Source: Gemmatimonadota bacterium
GTDB lineage: Bacteria; 4572-55; J002
Direction: 5' to 3'
DNA length: 64,000 bases
NCBI GenBank assembly: GCA_003697105.1
Contig: RFFQ01000146.1
Span: 28,020 to 92,019 of the forward strand
Both the position numbers and the translations under genes were made by a program. Shown one piece after another: positions 17,425 to 25,814 of the stretch. The notes below the pieces were generated by a model that was given only the letters and a program-made list of their open reading frames with translations, ran no database searches and was not told the origin of the DNA. Position 1 is the stretch's first letter. Each line of letters begins with the position of its first letter.

Positions 17425-20400
17425 TGGACAAAAACCGGTACGAACAGGAGATTGAGGATTTACGGCGCGAGATTGATAGCCTAAATCGTGTTTTGCGGGA
17501 AAAATCCGCCTACGAAGACCGTCTGCAAACCAAAAATAAACGGTTGATGGAACGCAACAACCAACTGTTTAAGCAGGTTGCCGAATTGCAAGGAGACGTC
17601 GCCCGTCTGCACCAGCAGGTGTTCGCGCTCAATAAATCACCGGAAAGCTACCAAACGGCGGTCTTGCAGGCTGAATTAGACCAGTTGCAATCGGTGGTGA
17701 ACGAGTTGCAATCTCGTGAAACATCGCTCCTCGCCGAGAATCAGCGCTTAAAAACGGATTTGAATCATTGGCGATCTGCCACGGCGCAGGATTCGCATGA
17801 GACGGTGCGTAAAACGGCTGAAATAGAGCAACTCAAACGGGCACGGCAAGAGGCCGAAGAACGCCTTTCCCGCAAAACCGCCGAATTTCTGGAACTGAGC
17901 GAACGCATTGGAGAACTGGATCGCATCTACGAAAAAACCATTGCGGAAGTCAAACGGTTACGCGAACAATTGACCGCGACGAAAGCGGAAAATCAGGACA
18001 AAACAGCCCGGCTGGCAAAGCTCCATGCTGAACAAGAAGACTTACAAGCACAATTGGTATCCCAGCAGTCCCGTGCGGCGGAGATGCAGGCGCAGTTGGC
18101 AGAGACTCGCTCTAAATTGAATCTGGCAGAGAAAAATATCCAACAGTTGACCGAAACTCTGCAAAAATATGAGCATCACCAAATACCGGTATTGCGCTCC
18201 CAACTGGATGATCTGAACCGCCAAATATCTGAAAAAGATAAAGAAATAAATATCTTACGCAAAAAAAATGAAGCCTTGGGGTCGGCAACCTCCGGTGCGG
18301 AGGCCTCCGCGGATGATGATGACACACGCCACCGGGAACTTCAACAGGAGGTGGAGCGTCTCAACAACGTGATCTCCCAAAAAGAGCGGGAACTGGAAAT
18401 TTTAGCGCAGGATAAGCAAAAACTGGTCGATCAACAACTTCATTTTCAGCAAAGTTTGCAAGCGGAACTTGCCGCGAAAATTGAACTGGAATTTCAACAG
18501 CGTGAACTCAACACCAAACTGGCCGCCGCCCAGCAAGAAATCGAGACGTTAAGAGCAGAACTTGCCGCTCGACCCGAACTGGCTACTGGCACGGATGGGC
18601 TTGAAACCGACCTCCAAAACTTGCAGGCACTGCTGGAGGAGCGGGATGCGACCATCGCCTCATTGAATGCCCAACTTTCTGAGATGGCAGACCCACTCGT
18701 CGCGGCTAAAGCTGAAAGTTTGCAACAGGAGTTGGATACCGCCCGGCGAAAAATTTCCGATTTGCGCACGGAAAATTCGTCTTTACAGCAGCAGTTGAAC
18801 GACTTGAAAACCGCATTGGAGCATCGTCACTCCATCGAAGCAGAGATTACCAGTCTATCTGCCACCATTGACCGGCTTAACCAATCGTTGGAAGCATCTG
18901 CGGCGGAAAAAGCCGATTTGAAGCGTGCCTATGATTCTCTGCGGCACGAGTGGGCAACACTTTACGAGCGTTTAAACCAACCCGAACCTGTGTCTTCCAA
19001 AAAGAAATATCCGGCGTTTTGGTTGTGGTCGGTCTTCTTTTTACTTCTGGCGGTGCTGTTGCTCTTTTTACCGGAAACCCTTGACCAAACCAAATCGGTG
19101 TTTCCCCTCTCCAACCCACCGGTTATAACCCGTTTGGGTGCTCCTGACTCGATGACCTCCAATGTCACCCCGGCACCTCCGGTTCCGAGTGCAGATTCAA
19201 CAACGGTAATCGCGGAAATGCCGCCGGAAAGCTCATCTCCGGCAGCTATAACCCCCGGCATCACTCCGGCTTCTGATTCAACAACGGTAATCGCGGAAAT
19301 GCCGCCGGAAAGCTCATCTCCGGCAGCTATAACCCCGCCTGCATCCGCACCGGAATCTGGAACGGTGGGTGCTGAACCGGCGCCGGAAACCGCTCCCCGC
19401 ATGACGGTAGAACCCGAAACGACACCGGTTGCCGGCACGCCCGCTTCCGCATCATCCCCGACGTTTACCTTACCGGCTACCGTTGATTTGAGTGTGGATG
19501 TCAGTGGTGGAGAAGCTCCCTTAAAAACCACGTTCCACGCCCCGTTGCCAGAACCCACACCGGATAATCTCAACTTTTTGTGGGATTTTGGGGATGGGGT
19601 AACCAGCCGTCAGGCATCCCCCACCCATACCTATGTCCAGCCGGGTATTTACACCACCCGTCTGAACTTGCAATACGGTCAGGATTCCAAAACGGTTGGA
19701 CAAGTCACGATTCAAGTGGATGCCCCCCCGCCCCCGCCAATTGCAGAAGCCTCGCTCGGCGAAGGGGATGCTAACCAAGGAAAACTCAAAACTGCTCCGC
19801 TGGCAACCCCAACCCCTAAACCCCGGTTGCAAGTCTCTACTACCGAAGGACGCGCCCCATTGGAAGTCCGTTTTTCATTAAGCGGGCTTGAAGGGATGCC
19901 GCATCTCTCCTATTTGTGGGATTTTGGGGATGGCAGTACCAGCAGTACCCAAGCGAATCCAACCCATATCTACCAAATGGCAGGAAATTATCGGGCTGTG
20001 GGTGTTGTCAAGCAGGGGAATCAAATTGTGGCGGAAGTCTCGCAGACGATTCGCGTGGTGCCGGATCAGCGCAATGTACGGATTCAACAGTTGCATGCCA
20101 TAGAAGAGATGGTTTTGATTCCGGCTGGAAATTTCCACATGGGTGATTTTCGAGGTGAACCGGATGCACAACCGCAAATTATTGTCTTCTTAGATACCTA
20201 TTATATTGATAAATACGAAGTTACCAATGCCCAATATGCGGAGTTTCTGAATCGTATCAATTATACACCAACAGATGATAAATTCATTGAAATTTCGCAC
20301 CCGGATTGTAAAATTTACTACGACTCGGATCAGGGATTTAAAGTTGAACCGGGTTATGAGTATTATCCCGTGGTTTGTGTCAGTTGGTACGGGGCAGATG

Positions 20401-20822
20401 CGTATGCCAAGGCACTGAATAAGCGATTACCCACCGAAGCGGAGTGGGAAAAAGCGGCACGGGGCGAACAAGATGTGCGCAGTTACCCTTGGGGAAATCA
20501 GTGGATCCCCAATATTGCCAACACCCGGGAACTCTCTTTGGGCAGTGGACCAACCAAAGTGGGGCGATTTCCTGCCGGTGAAAGCCCTTACGGGGTGGTT
20601 GATCTCATCGGGAATGTCTCTGAATGGTGTGCCGATTGGTATCAAGAAGATTTTTATCAGCGGCATTCTGGTAAGAATCCGGCGGGTCCCGTTTCGGGTA
20701 CGATGCGCGTTTATCGCGGCGGGTCTTACAGCGATCTGGGTGCGCATGCCCGCGTGTTTGATCGCGCCGCGGCAAGCCCAGATGCCAAGCATCCAACCCG
20801 AGGGTTTCGCTGTGCCCGGTAG
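17421..20822 (+). CDS. Membrane-anchored coiled-coil protein with PKD and FGE-like domains
   Basis: A 1133-residue protein whose ATG overlaps the stop of the previous gene (ATGA), so both are translated together. Residues 1-525 are coiled coil without a signal peptide. A single membrane span follows (about 532-552, WSVFFLLLAVLLLFL), then a Pro/Ser/Thr-rich linker with an exact tandem repeat, two PKD domains (WDFGDG near 715 and 833) and a C-terminal formylglycine-generating-enzyme-like (SUMF1) domain from about 895 (MVLIPAGNFHMGD, YIDKYEVTN, RLPTEAEWEKAARG, GNVSEWCADWY, FRCAR). Topology should be coil inside, PKD and FGE domain outside. The GGSY segment lacks the CxxxxC pair of true formylglycine oxidases, so a binding role is more likely than catalysis. 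It shares coil motifs with its neighbour. Confidence 0.9.
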   Translation: MMDKNRYEQEIEDLRREIDSLNRVLREKSAYEDRLQTKNKRLMERNNQLFKQVAELQGDVARLHQQVFALNKSPESYQTAVLQAELDQLQSVVNELQSRETSLLAENQRLKTDLNHWRSATAQDSHETVRKTAEIEQLKRARQEAEERLSRKTAEFLELSERIGELDRIYEKTIAEVKRLREQLTATKAENQDKTARLAKLHAEQEDLQAQLVSQQSRAAEMQAQLAETRSKLNLAEKNIQQLTETLQKYEHHQIPVLRSQLDDLNRQISEKDKEINILRKKNEALGSATSGAEASADDDDTRHRELQQEVERLNNVISQKERELEILAQDKQKLVDQQLHFQQSLQAELAAKIELEFQQRELNTKLAAAQQEIETLRAELAARPELATGTDGLETDLQNLQALLEERDATIASLNAQLSEMADPLVAAKAESLQQELDTARRKISDLRTENSSLQQQLNDLKTALEHRHSIEAEITSLSATIDRLNQSLEASAAEKADLKRAYDSLRHEWATLYERLNQPEPVSSKKKYPAFWLWSVFFLLLAVLLLFLPETLDQTKSVFPLSNPPVITRLGAPDSMTSNVTPAPPVPSADSTTVIAEMPPESSSPAAITPGITPASDSTTVIAEMPPESSSPAAITPPASAPESGTVGAEPAPETAPRMTVEPETTPVAGTPASASSPTFTLPATVDLSVDVSGGEAPLKTTFHAPLPEPTPDNLNFLWDFGDGVTSRQASPTHTYVQPGIYTTRLNLQYGQDSKTVGQVTIQVDAPPPPPIAEASLGEGDANQGKLKTAPLATPTPKPRLQVSTTEGRAPLEVRFSLSGLEGMPHLSYLWDFGDGSTSSTQANPTHIYQMAGNYRAVGVVKQGNQIVAEVSQTIRVVPDQRNVRIQQLHAIEEMVLIPAGNFHMGDFRGEPDAQPQIIVFLDTYYIDKYEVTNAQYAEFLNRINYTPTDDKFIEISHPDCKIYYDSDQGFKVEPGYEYYPVVCVSWYGADAYAKALNKRLPTEAEWEKAARGEQDVRSYPWGNQWIPNIANTRELSLGSGPTKVGRFPAGESPYGVVDLIGNVSEWCADWYQEDFYQRHSGKNPAGPVSGTMRVYRGGSYSDLGAHARVFDRAAASPDAKHPTRGFRCAR
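19194..19336 (+). repeat. Exact 62-base direct repeat inside the linker of the membrane protein
   Basis: Bases 19194-19255 and 19275-19336 are identical over 62 positions, period 81 (27 codons), keeping the frame. Both copies encode DSTTVIAEMPPESS followed by SPAAITP. The lack of any drift suggests a recent duplication. Confidence 0.95.
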
Positions 20823-20911
20823 CCTTTCGTGATTTAGGGCGAACGGGGTTAGCTGGGTGCATCCATTCTTCCTTTTTTGTCTTCACTTCACCCGCTCGTT
20901 AAAGAGGTAGC

Positions 20912-22987
20912 ATGACGGCAGTAACCACACCTAAATATACGGATTTGCACGATCCGAGTCTCTATTTCAATCGCGAACTCAGTTGGATTCAGTTTAACGA
21001 GCGCGTACTCCGGGAAGCTCTAGACCCCGATAATTGGCCCCTATTGGAGCGACTCAAATTTCTCTCCATTTTTAGCACCAATTTGGATGAATTTTTTATG
21101 ATTCGGGTTGCCGGTCTTAAACAGCAGATCGGTGCGGAGATTCACAAAAAATCTCCGGATGGCCTCACGCCAGAAGAGCAACTCAAATTAATTTCAGAGC
21201 AAGTTCACCGGCAAGTTGACGCCCAGATAACGTGCTTCATGGAGGATATCTTGCCCAAACTGGAAACTGCCGGTATTTATTTTCATCACTACCGTGACTT
21301 AAATCCGGCGCATCGGAAATTCTTAGATAAACTCTTTAAAAAAGATATTTTTCCGGTATTGACTCCGTTGGGCTTTGACCCCGGACGACCGTTTCCCCAT
21401 TTGCTGAATATCAGTATTTACATTGCTTTTTTTGTTAGAGATGCGAATCAGCACGAGGAAGAACCCAAATTTGCCATTGTACAAATGCCCTCTACATTGC
21501 CTCGCTTAATTCCCCTCCCGTACAAGCGAGGCACACATTTTGCCCTGTTGGAAGATGTTATCAGTGCAAATGCGCATCGCCTTTTTTTGGGATATGATGT
21601 CCTCGAATGCTATCCTTTTCAGGTCACCCGAGATGCGGACTTGGAAATTGCCGAAGATGAAGCGGATGACCTGCTGGAAACGGTAGAACGCGAGGTCAAT
21701 AAGCGGCGGTGGGGTAAAGCTGTTCGTCTGGCGATTGATCACTGTATGCCGGATAAGATTCGGGGTATCCTCGCGGACTCCCTCAATTTGCACCCGCAGG
21801 ATGTGTACGAAGTGAAGGGTCCCTTGAATCTCTCTGATTTTATGCAACTGTATAAACTGGATCGACCGGATTTGAAAGATAAGCCGTTCACGCCCCGTTC
21901 CGTCCCCGATGTGCAAGGTTATAATACCATTTTTGATGCGATTCAGGAGAAAGATATTCTCCTTCACCACCCGTATGAATCTTTTAATAGTGTCATTGAT
22001 TTTGTGCGAACCGCCGCAGAAGACCCCAACGTACTTGCCATTAAAATGACGCTTTACCGCACGGGAGTGGACTCGCCGATTCTGCGGGCACTCTCTACCG
22101 CCGTGGAAAATGGAAAACAAGTAGCGGTTCTGGTGGAGTTGAAAGCGCGGTTTGATGAAGAAAATAACATCGTTTGGGCACGGTTACTGGCAAAATCCGG
22201 GGTTCATGTGGTGTATGGCTTGTTAGGCTTAAAGACCCACTGTAAAGTTGCTTTAGTTGTCCGGCGTGAGGGTAATCTCATCCGGCGGTATGTTCACTTG
22301 GCTACCGGCAATTACAATCCCACAACGGCTAAAATCTACACCGACTTGGGCTTGATGACGTGTCACCCAGATTTTGGCGAAGATGTATCCCACCTGTTTA
22401 ATTATCTGACGGGTTATTCTCGCCGCCAAAAATGGCGAAAATTACTGGTTTCACCCCTCAATTTACGGCAAGAATTGATTCGCTTGGTGCGGGATGAGAT
22501 CATTATCCATGAAAAAAGCGGCAACGGCTGGATTATCCTCAAAATGAATTCCTTGCTCGATGCCGAAATGATCCGCTATTTGTACCAAGCGTCACAAGCC
22601 GGTGTCCGGGTTGATCTGCTGATCCGGGGGATTTGCTCGTTGCGTCCCGGCGTGCCGGGGATTAGCGATAACATTCGGGTCAAGAGTATTGTGGGGCGGT
22701 TTTTGGAACACAGCCGGATTTTTTACTTTCGGAATGGTGGTGATGAACGTGTCTATTTAGGCAGTGCGGATTGGATGCCCCGCAACCTCGACCGGCGCGT
22801 AGAAACCGTTTTCCCTGTGGAAGACCCGCGCTTGAAGCGTCGCATCACGGATGAGATTTTGATAACCACCTTGAAAGACAATGTGAAATCATACGAACTA
22901 AAAAGTGATGGTACGTATGAAAAGATTCCGCACTCCCCTGAAAATGCAGTGAATTGCCAAGAAATATTTCTCAATGAATACGACTAA
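20912..22987 (+). CDS. ppk: Polyphosphate kinase 1
   Basis: Reversibly polymerises the terminal phosphate of ATP into inorganic polyphosphate, usually at the inner membrane. The 691-residue length is typical. Family marks are the N-terminal YFNRELSWIQFNERVL, ATP-binding and catalytic phospholipase-D-like domains with the autophosphorylated histidine in GLKTHCKVAL, RRYVHLATGNYNP, and SADWMPRNLDRRVE near the end. GAGGT lies 6 bases before the ATG. The last 14 bases overlap the next gene, a receiver-kinase, which suggests coupled expression of polyphosphate synthesis and that sensor. Confidence 0.96.
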   Translation: MTAVTTPKYTDLHDPSLYFNRELSWIQFNERVLREALDPDNWPLLERLKFLSIFSTNLDEFFMIRVAGLKQQIGAEIHKKSPDGLTPEEQLKLISEQVHRQVDAQITCFMEDILPKLETAGIYFHHYRDLNPAHRKFLDKLFKKDIFPVLTPLGFDPGRPFPHLLNISIYIAFFVRDANQHEEEPKFAIVQMPSTLPRLIPLPYKRGTHFALLEDVISANAHRLFLGYDVLECYPFQVTRDADLEIAEDEADDLLETVEREVNKRRWGKAVRLAIDHCMPDKIRGILADSLNLHPQDVYEVKGPLNLSDFMQLYKLDRPDLKDKPFTPRSVPDVQGYNTIFDAIQEKDILLHHPYESFNSVIDFVRTAAEDPNVLAIKMTLYRTGVDSPILRALSTAVENGKQVAVLVELKARFDEENNIVWARLLAKSGVHVVYGLLGLKTHCKVALVVRREGNLIRRYVHLATGNYNPTTAKIYTDLGLMTCHPDFGEDVSHLFNYLTGYSRRQKWRKLLVSPLNLRQELIRLVRDEIIIHEKSGNGWIILKMNSLLDAEMIRYLYQASQAGVRVDLLIRGICSLRPGVPGISDNIRVKSIVGRFLEHSRIFYFRNGGDERVYLGSADWMPRNLDRRVETVFPVEDPRLKRRITDEILITTLKDNVKSYELKSDGTYEKIPHSPENAVNCQEIFLNEYD

Positions 22988-24932
22988 AACGATTCTTCTA
23001 ATTGATGATGACCCCCATATTCGTCACCTGATTGGGTTGTTTTTACGGCGGACGGATTACCACCTGATTAGTGCCGGTGATGGGGAATCCGGTTTACGCT
23101 TGATCCGAGAAAAAAAACCGGCGGCGATTCTGCTAGACCGGATGTTACCGGGACTCTCCGGTGACGAGGTTCTGCGCCGGTTGCGGCATGACCCAGCCTA
23201 CCGGGAAGTCGCCCAGACACCGGTGATTGTGCTAACCGCACTTTCCGGGCGGGAAGTTCGTCAAAAAACACTCGAATTAGGCGCCAACGCTTATCTCACC
23301 AAGCCCGTCACCTTTGATATGTTGACCAACCAATTGGAAAGTGTCCTTTACCACTATTCTCTAGCTCTTCCAGCGGAGCCGTCCCTTACCAGTGATATTT
23401 ACGAATTGTTGGTGGAAAATATCCATGATCTGGTTTTTGTTCTCTCGGCTTCGGGACAGGTGATGTATATCAATCCCCGCGTGCAGGATATGCTCGGCTA
23501 CCCCCAAACGGAGATGTCCCAACGGTATTTCTCTGATTTTGTTTATCCCGATGATGTGGCCGTGGTTCAAGGCGTACTTAGCCACATTGTGGAAACCGGC
23601 GAACTGCATCAATTGGAAATCCGAATGCTCCACAAGGATAACAGCTTGCGGTATATGGAATTGACCGGAAAGCGGGTTGCTCGGAAAGATCAATACTTGA
23701 TCATGGGTTCGGCGCGGGATGTGACGGTTGAGAATGACCTGCGGCAATCCGTGCGGCATTATGCCGAAAATTTGCAAGAGATGGTCGAACGCCGGACGTA
23801 CGAATTAGAGTTGGCAAAAAGTGAGATTACCTATCTGTTTCAGACCATCTCTCAGGTAATTGCACAATCGTCGATTGCGCGTAAAATCGAGGTGATTTGT
23901 GAGGCACTCGTCCGGGATCGATTTTACCAACAAGTGGTGATTGAAATTTACAACACCGATAATGTGCTTACGCACCGCACAGAACGGGGTCACATTGATG
24001 CGAATATCAGCCCGCAGCGCTATCGCTACCCGTTTTACCGGCAGGATGAAACTGTTTTGGGGTATCTGGAGGTGTACAACCCGCTGATTGAACTCTCGGA
24101 CGAAGTGCAACGCATGATCAATTTATTTGTCAATGTCATTGCTCTTTCCATTGAGCGAGCCGAATTAGAGAGCGAAAATGAGGCAATCCATAAAGAATTG
24201 GTGGTGAAGAAGCTGGAGGCGGATGAACTGAGTATCCTCAAGTCGGAATTTATGAATAATGTCGGGCATGAATTTCGAACCCCGCTGGCAATTATTATCG
24301 GCTATCTGGATGTATTAACTCGGGGTATTGGGGGCAAGTTAAACGCGCGACAAGCCCAAATGGTGCAAGTCATGCGGGAAAATGCGGATAAACTCCATCG
24401 ATTAATTCAAGATATTCTGGATTTTTCACAGATTCAACTGAATGGGTTATCGGTTGCTTACGAACCCTGTGCCGTTCCCCAACTGATCCTTTCTGCCACC
24501 GCCCGGGTGACCAATATGGCTAAGCAAAAAAATATTGCGCTCACCTATGTGTATCCGCATGATTTACCGGAAATTTTGCTTGACCCAAGCAAAACGGCAC
24601 GTATTCTCCATGTGTTATTGGATAATGCCGTGAAATTTACGGACCCCGGTGGGACGGTGACGCTGGAAGCTGTGCATAACCAACATGAGATTCGGTTTCG
24701 GGTCAAAGATAGCGGTCATGGCATTGCCGAAGCAGACCGGGAGAAGATTTTTGAACCGTTCCGCCAAGGGGATGGCTCAACGATTCGGGAACATGGCGGC
24801 ACCGGGTTAGGGTTGAGTTTTGCCAAACATCTAACCGAATTATTGGAGGGGGAATTATCTTTCACCAGTGTGGTGGGGCAGGGTACAACGTTTGAAGTGG
24901 CGTTTCCCTTACGCTATGCGGAATGTTCGTAG
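22974..24932 (+). CDS. REC-PAS-histidine kinase
   Basis: A 652-residue cytoplasmic sensor kinase with its receiver at the N-terminus (D55 in ILLDRMLPG, DDD at 11-13). A PAS domain follows (about 138-255, VFVLSASGQVMYINP), then a coiled linker, a segment that may be a degenerate GAF domain (about 285-390), HisKA with H432 in GHEFRTPL, and HATPase with VLLDNAVKFTD, DSGHGIAE and GGTGLGLSFAK. There are no membrane spans. The receiver probably gates the kinase or takes phosphate from another kinase. The start overlaps ppk by 14 bases. It converges on the ABC permease 32 bases downstream. Confidence 0.93.
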   Translation: MNTTKTILLIDDDPHIRHLIGLFLRRTDYHLISAGDGESGLRLIREKKPAAILLDRMLPGLSGDEVLRRLRHDPAYREVAQTPVIVLTALSGREVRQKTLELGANAYLTKPVTFDMLTNQLESVLYHYSLALPAEPSLTSDIYELLVENIHDLVFVLSASGQVMYINPRVQDMLGYPQTEMSQRYFSDFVYPDDVAVVQGVLSHIVETGELHQLEIRMLHKDNSLRYMELTGKRVARKDQYLIMGSARDVTVENDLRQSVRHYAENLQEMVERRTYELELAKSEITYLFQTISQVIAQSSIARKIEVICEALVRDRFYQQVVIEIYNTDNVLTHRTERGHIDANISPQRYRYPFYRQDETVLGYLEVYNPLIELSDEVQRMINLFVNVIALSIERAELESENEAIHKELVVKKLEADELSILKSEFMNNVGHEFRTPLAIIIGYLDVLTRGIGGKLNARQAQMVQVMRENADKLHRLIQDILDFSQIQLNGLSVAYEPCAVPQLILSATARVTNMAKQKNIALTYVYPHDLPEILLDPSKTARILHVLLDNAVKFTDPGGTVTLEAVHNQHEIRFRVKDSGHGIAEADREKIFEPFRQGDGSTIREHGGTGLGLSFAKHLTELLEGELSFTSVVGQGTTFEVAFPLRYAECS

Positions 24933-24964
24933 GGGATTCCCCAAAAGTGCCTTTCGATCACGCC

Positions 24965-25687
24965 TCACGTTAACCGGCGCAATGCCATATACGTCAAACC
25001 CACCACAATTAGGACGATACTCGTGAGGAATACCCCCCAGTGATAATCAACCATACCATATAGGACAAAAGACCCGATAAGAATCCCACCGAGAAGCATT
25101 CGGGCTTGCCGCGTCGTTTTGGCGAGTGCCGAAATCGAGATTGCCCCTAAGCCGAACAGGGTGGGTATGACCCAGATTACAAGCCCCCAGACCAACACAT
25201 CCCCCCACGAAACCCCTCCCAGAAAAAAGACCACCGCAAAAAACGGAAGTGCCAATAGTGCCAACATCATAACACTCACCAGAGAGCCGTACAATTTGCC
25301 AAAAAGTAACTCCCGGGGGTTAAGGGGAGTTAACGCTAAGGCATCGAAGGTCTGTTTTTCCCGTTCACCGGCAATCTCCATCAGATTCACCCCAATGCTG
25401 TTGATACTCAAAAAAAACGTGAGCAATCCAGCCAAACTTTGAAAAAAATGACGCCCGACTTGGGATAAATTCGATTGGGCAACACCGGCACTCAACCATA
25501 CTCCCAGAAAAAAAAGTGTCATGACCAGCATGGTGAGTAAAAATACAAATTGATTCCGAAATACTCGCTTTGCCCGGATGTAACGGCGCCAGTTGCTCCG
25601 GGTGAGGGGGTTGATTTCGTATTGCCCGTCACTCATGGGTGTTGTGAGGCTGACAAACGTGAATATATAGGCAACGATCGGGGGCAT
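24965..25687 (-). CDS. ABC-2-type transporter permease (orphan)
   Basis: A 240-residue inner-membrane protein with about six hydrophobic segments and the ABC-2/NatB-like motif GEREKQTFDALALTPLNPRELLFGK after the second segment; this is the coupling-helix region that contacts an ATPase. No ATPase gene is adjacent. The nearest are at 32101 (ABCG-like) and 47779. The first ATG (25685-25687) has GAGGG before it; a second ATG at residue 18 is also possible. The transported substrate cannot be named. Confidence 0.85.
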   Translation of the reverse strand: MPPIVAYIFTFVSLTTPMSDGQYEINPLTRSNWRRYIRAKRVFRNQFVFLLTMLVMTLFFLGVWLSAGVAQSNLSQVGRHFFQSLAGLLTFFLSINSIGVNLMEIAGEREKQTFDALALTPLNPRELLFGKLYGSLVSVMMLALLALPFFAVVFFLGGVSWGDVLVWGLVIWVIPTLFGLGAISISALAKTTRQARMLLGGILIGSFVLYGMVDYHWGVFLTSIVLIVVGLTYMALRRLT

Positions 25688-25693
25688 GAATCC

Positions 25694-25722
25694 CTCTAAC
25701 TGGGGTACAGGTGAATTGTCAA
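25694..25722 (-). promoter_or_regulatory. Weak candidate promoter for the orphan ABC permease
   Basis: On the minus strand, TTGACA (25722-25717), 17 bases and TTAGAG (25699-25694). The -35 is consensus, the -10 poor. If used, the transcript would begin at or next to the ATG. The -35 abuts the terminator T run of the subtilase gene. Confidence 0.3.
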
Positions 25723-25754
25723 AAAAACCTCGTTCAAGCGATGCCTGAACGAGG
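25721..25754 (-). terminator. Intrinsic terminator of the subtilase gene
   Basis: Nine-base stem (25728-25736 with 25746-25754, CCTCGTTCA) followed on the minus strand by a run of seven T. It lies 61 bases after the subtilase stop. Confidence 0.92.
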
Positions 25755-25814
25755 TGTATTTGGTGCGGTGAACGCCAAAAGTCAAGTTTTTATTTTGGGT
25801 TGGGAAAATTTTCC

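Noticed and set aside
18962..19573. 203-residue Gly/Ser/Val-rich minus-strand frame
   Set aside because: Complement of the Pro/Thr/Ser linker of the membrane protein; low complexity and no start signal.
20102..20819. Call as an active formylglycine-generating enzyme
   Set aside because: The catalytic cysteine pair is not visible.
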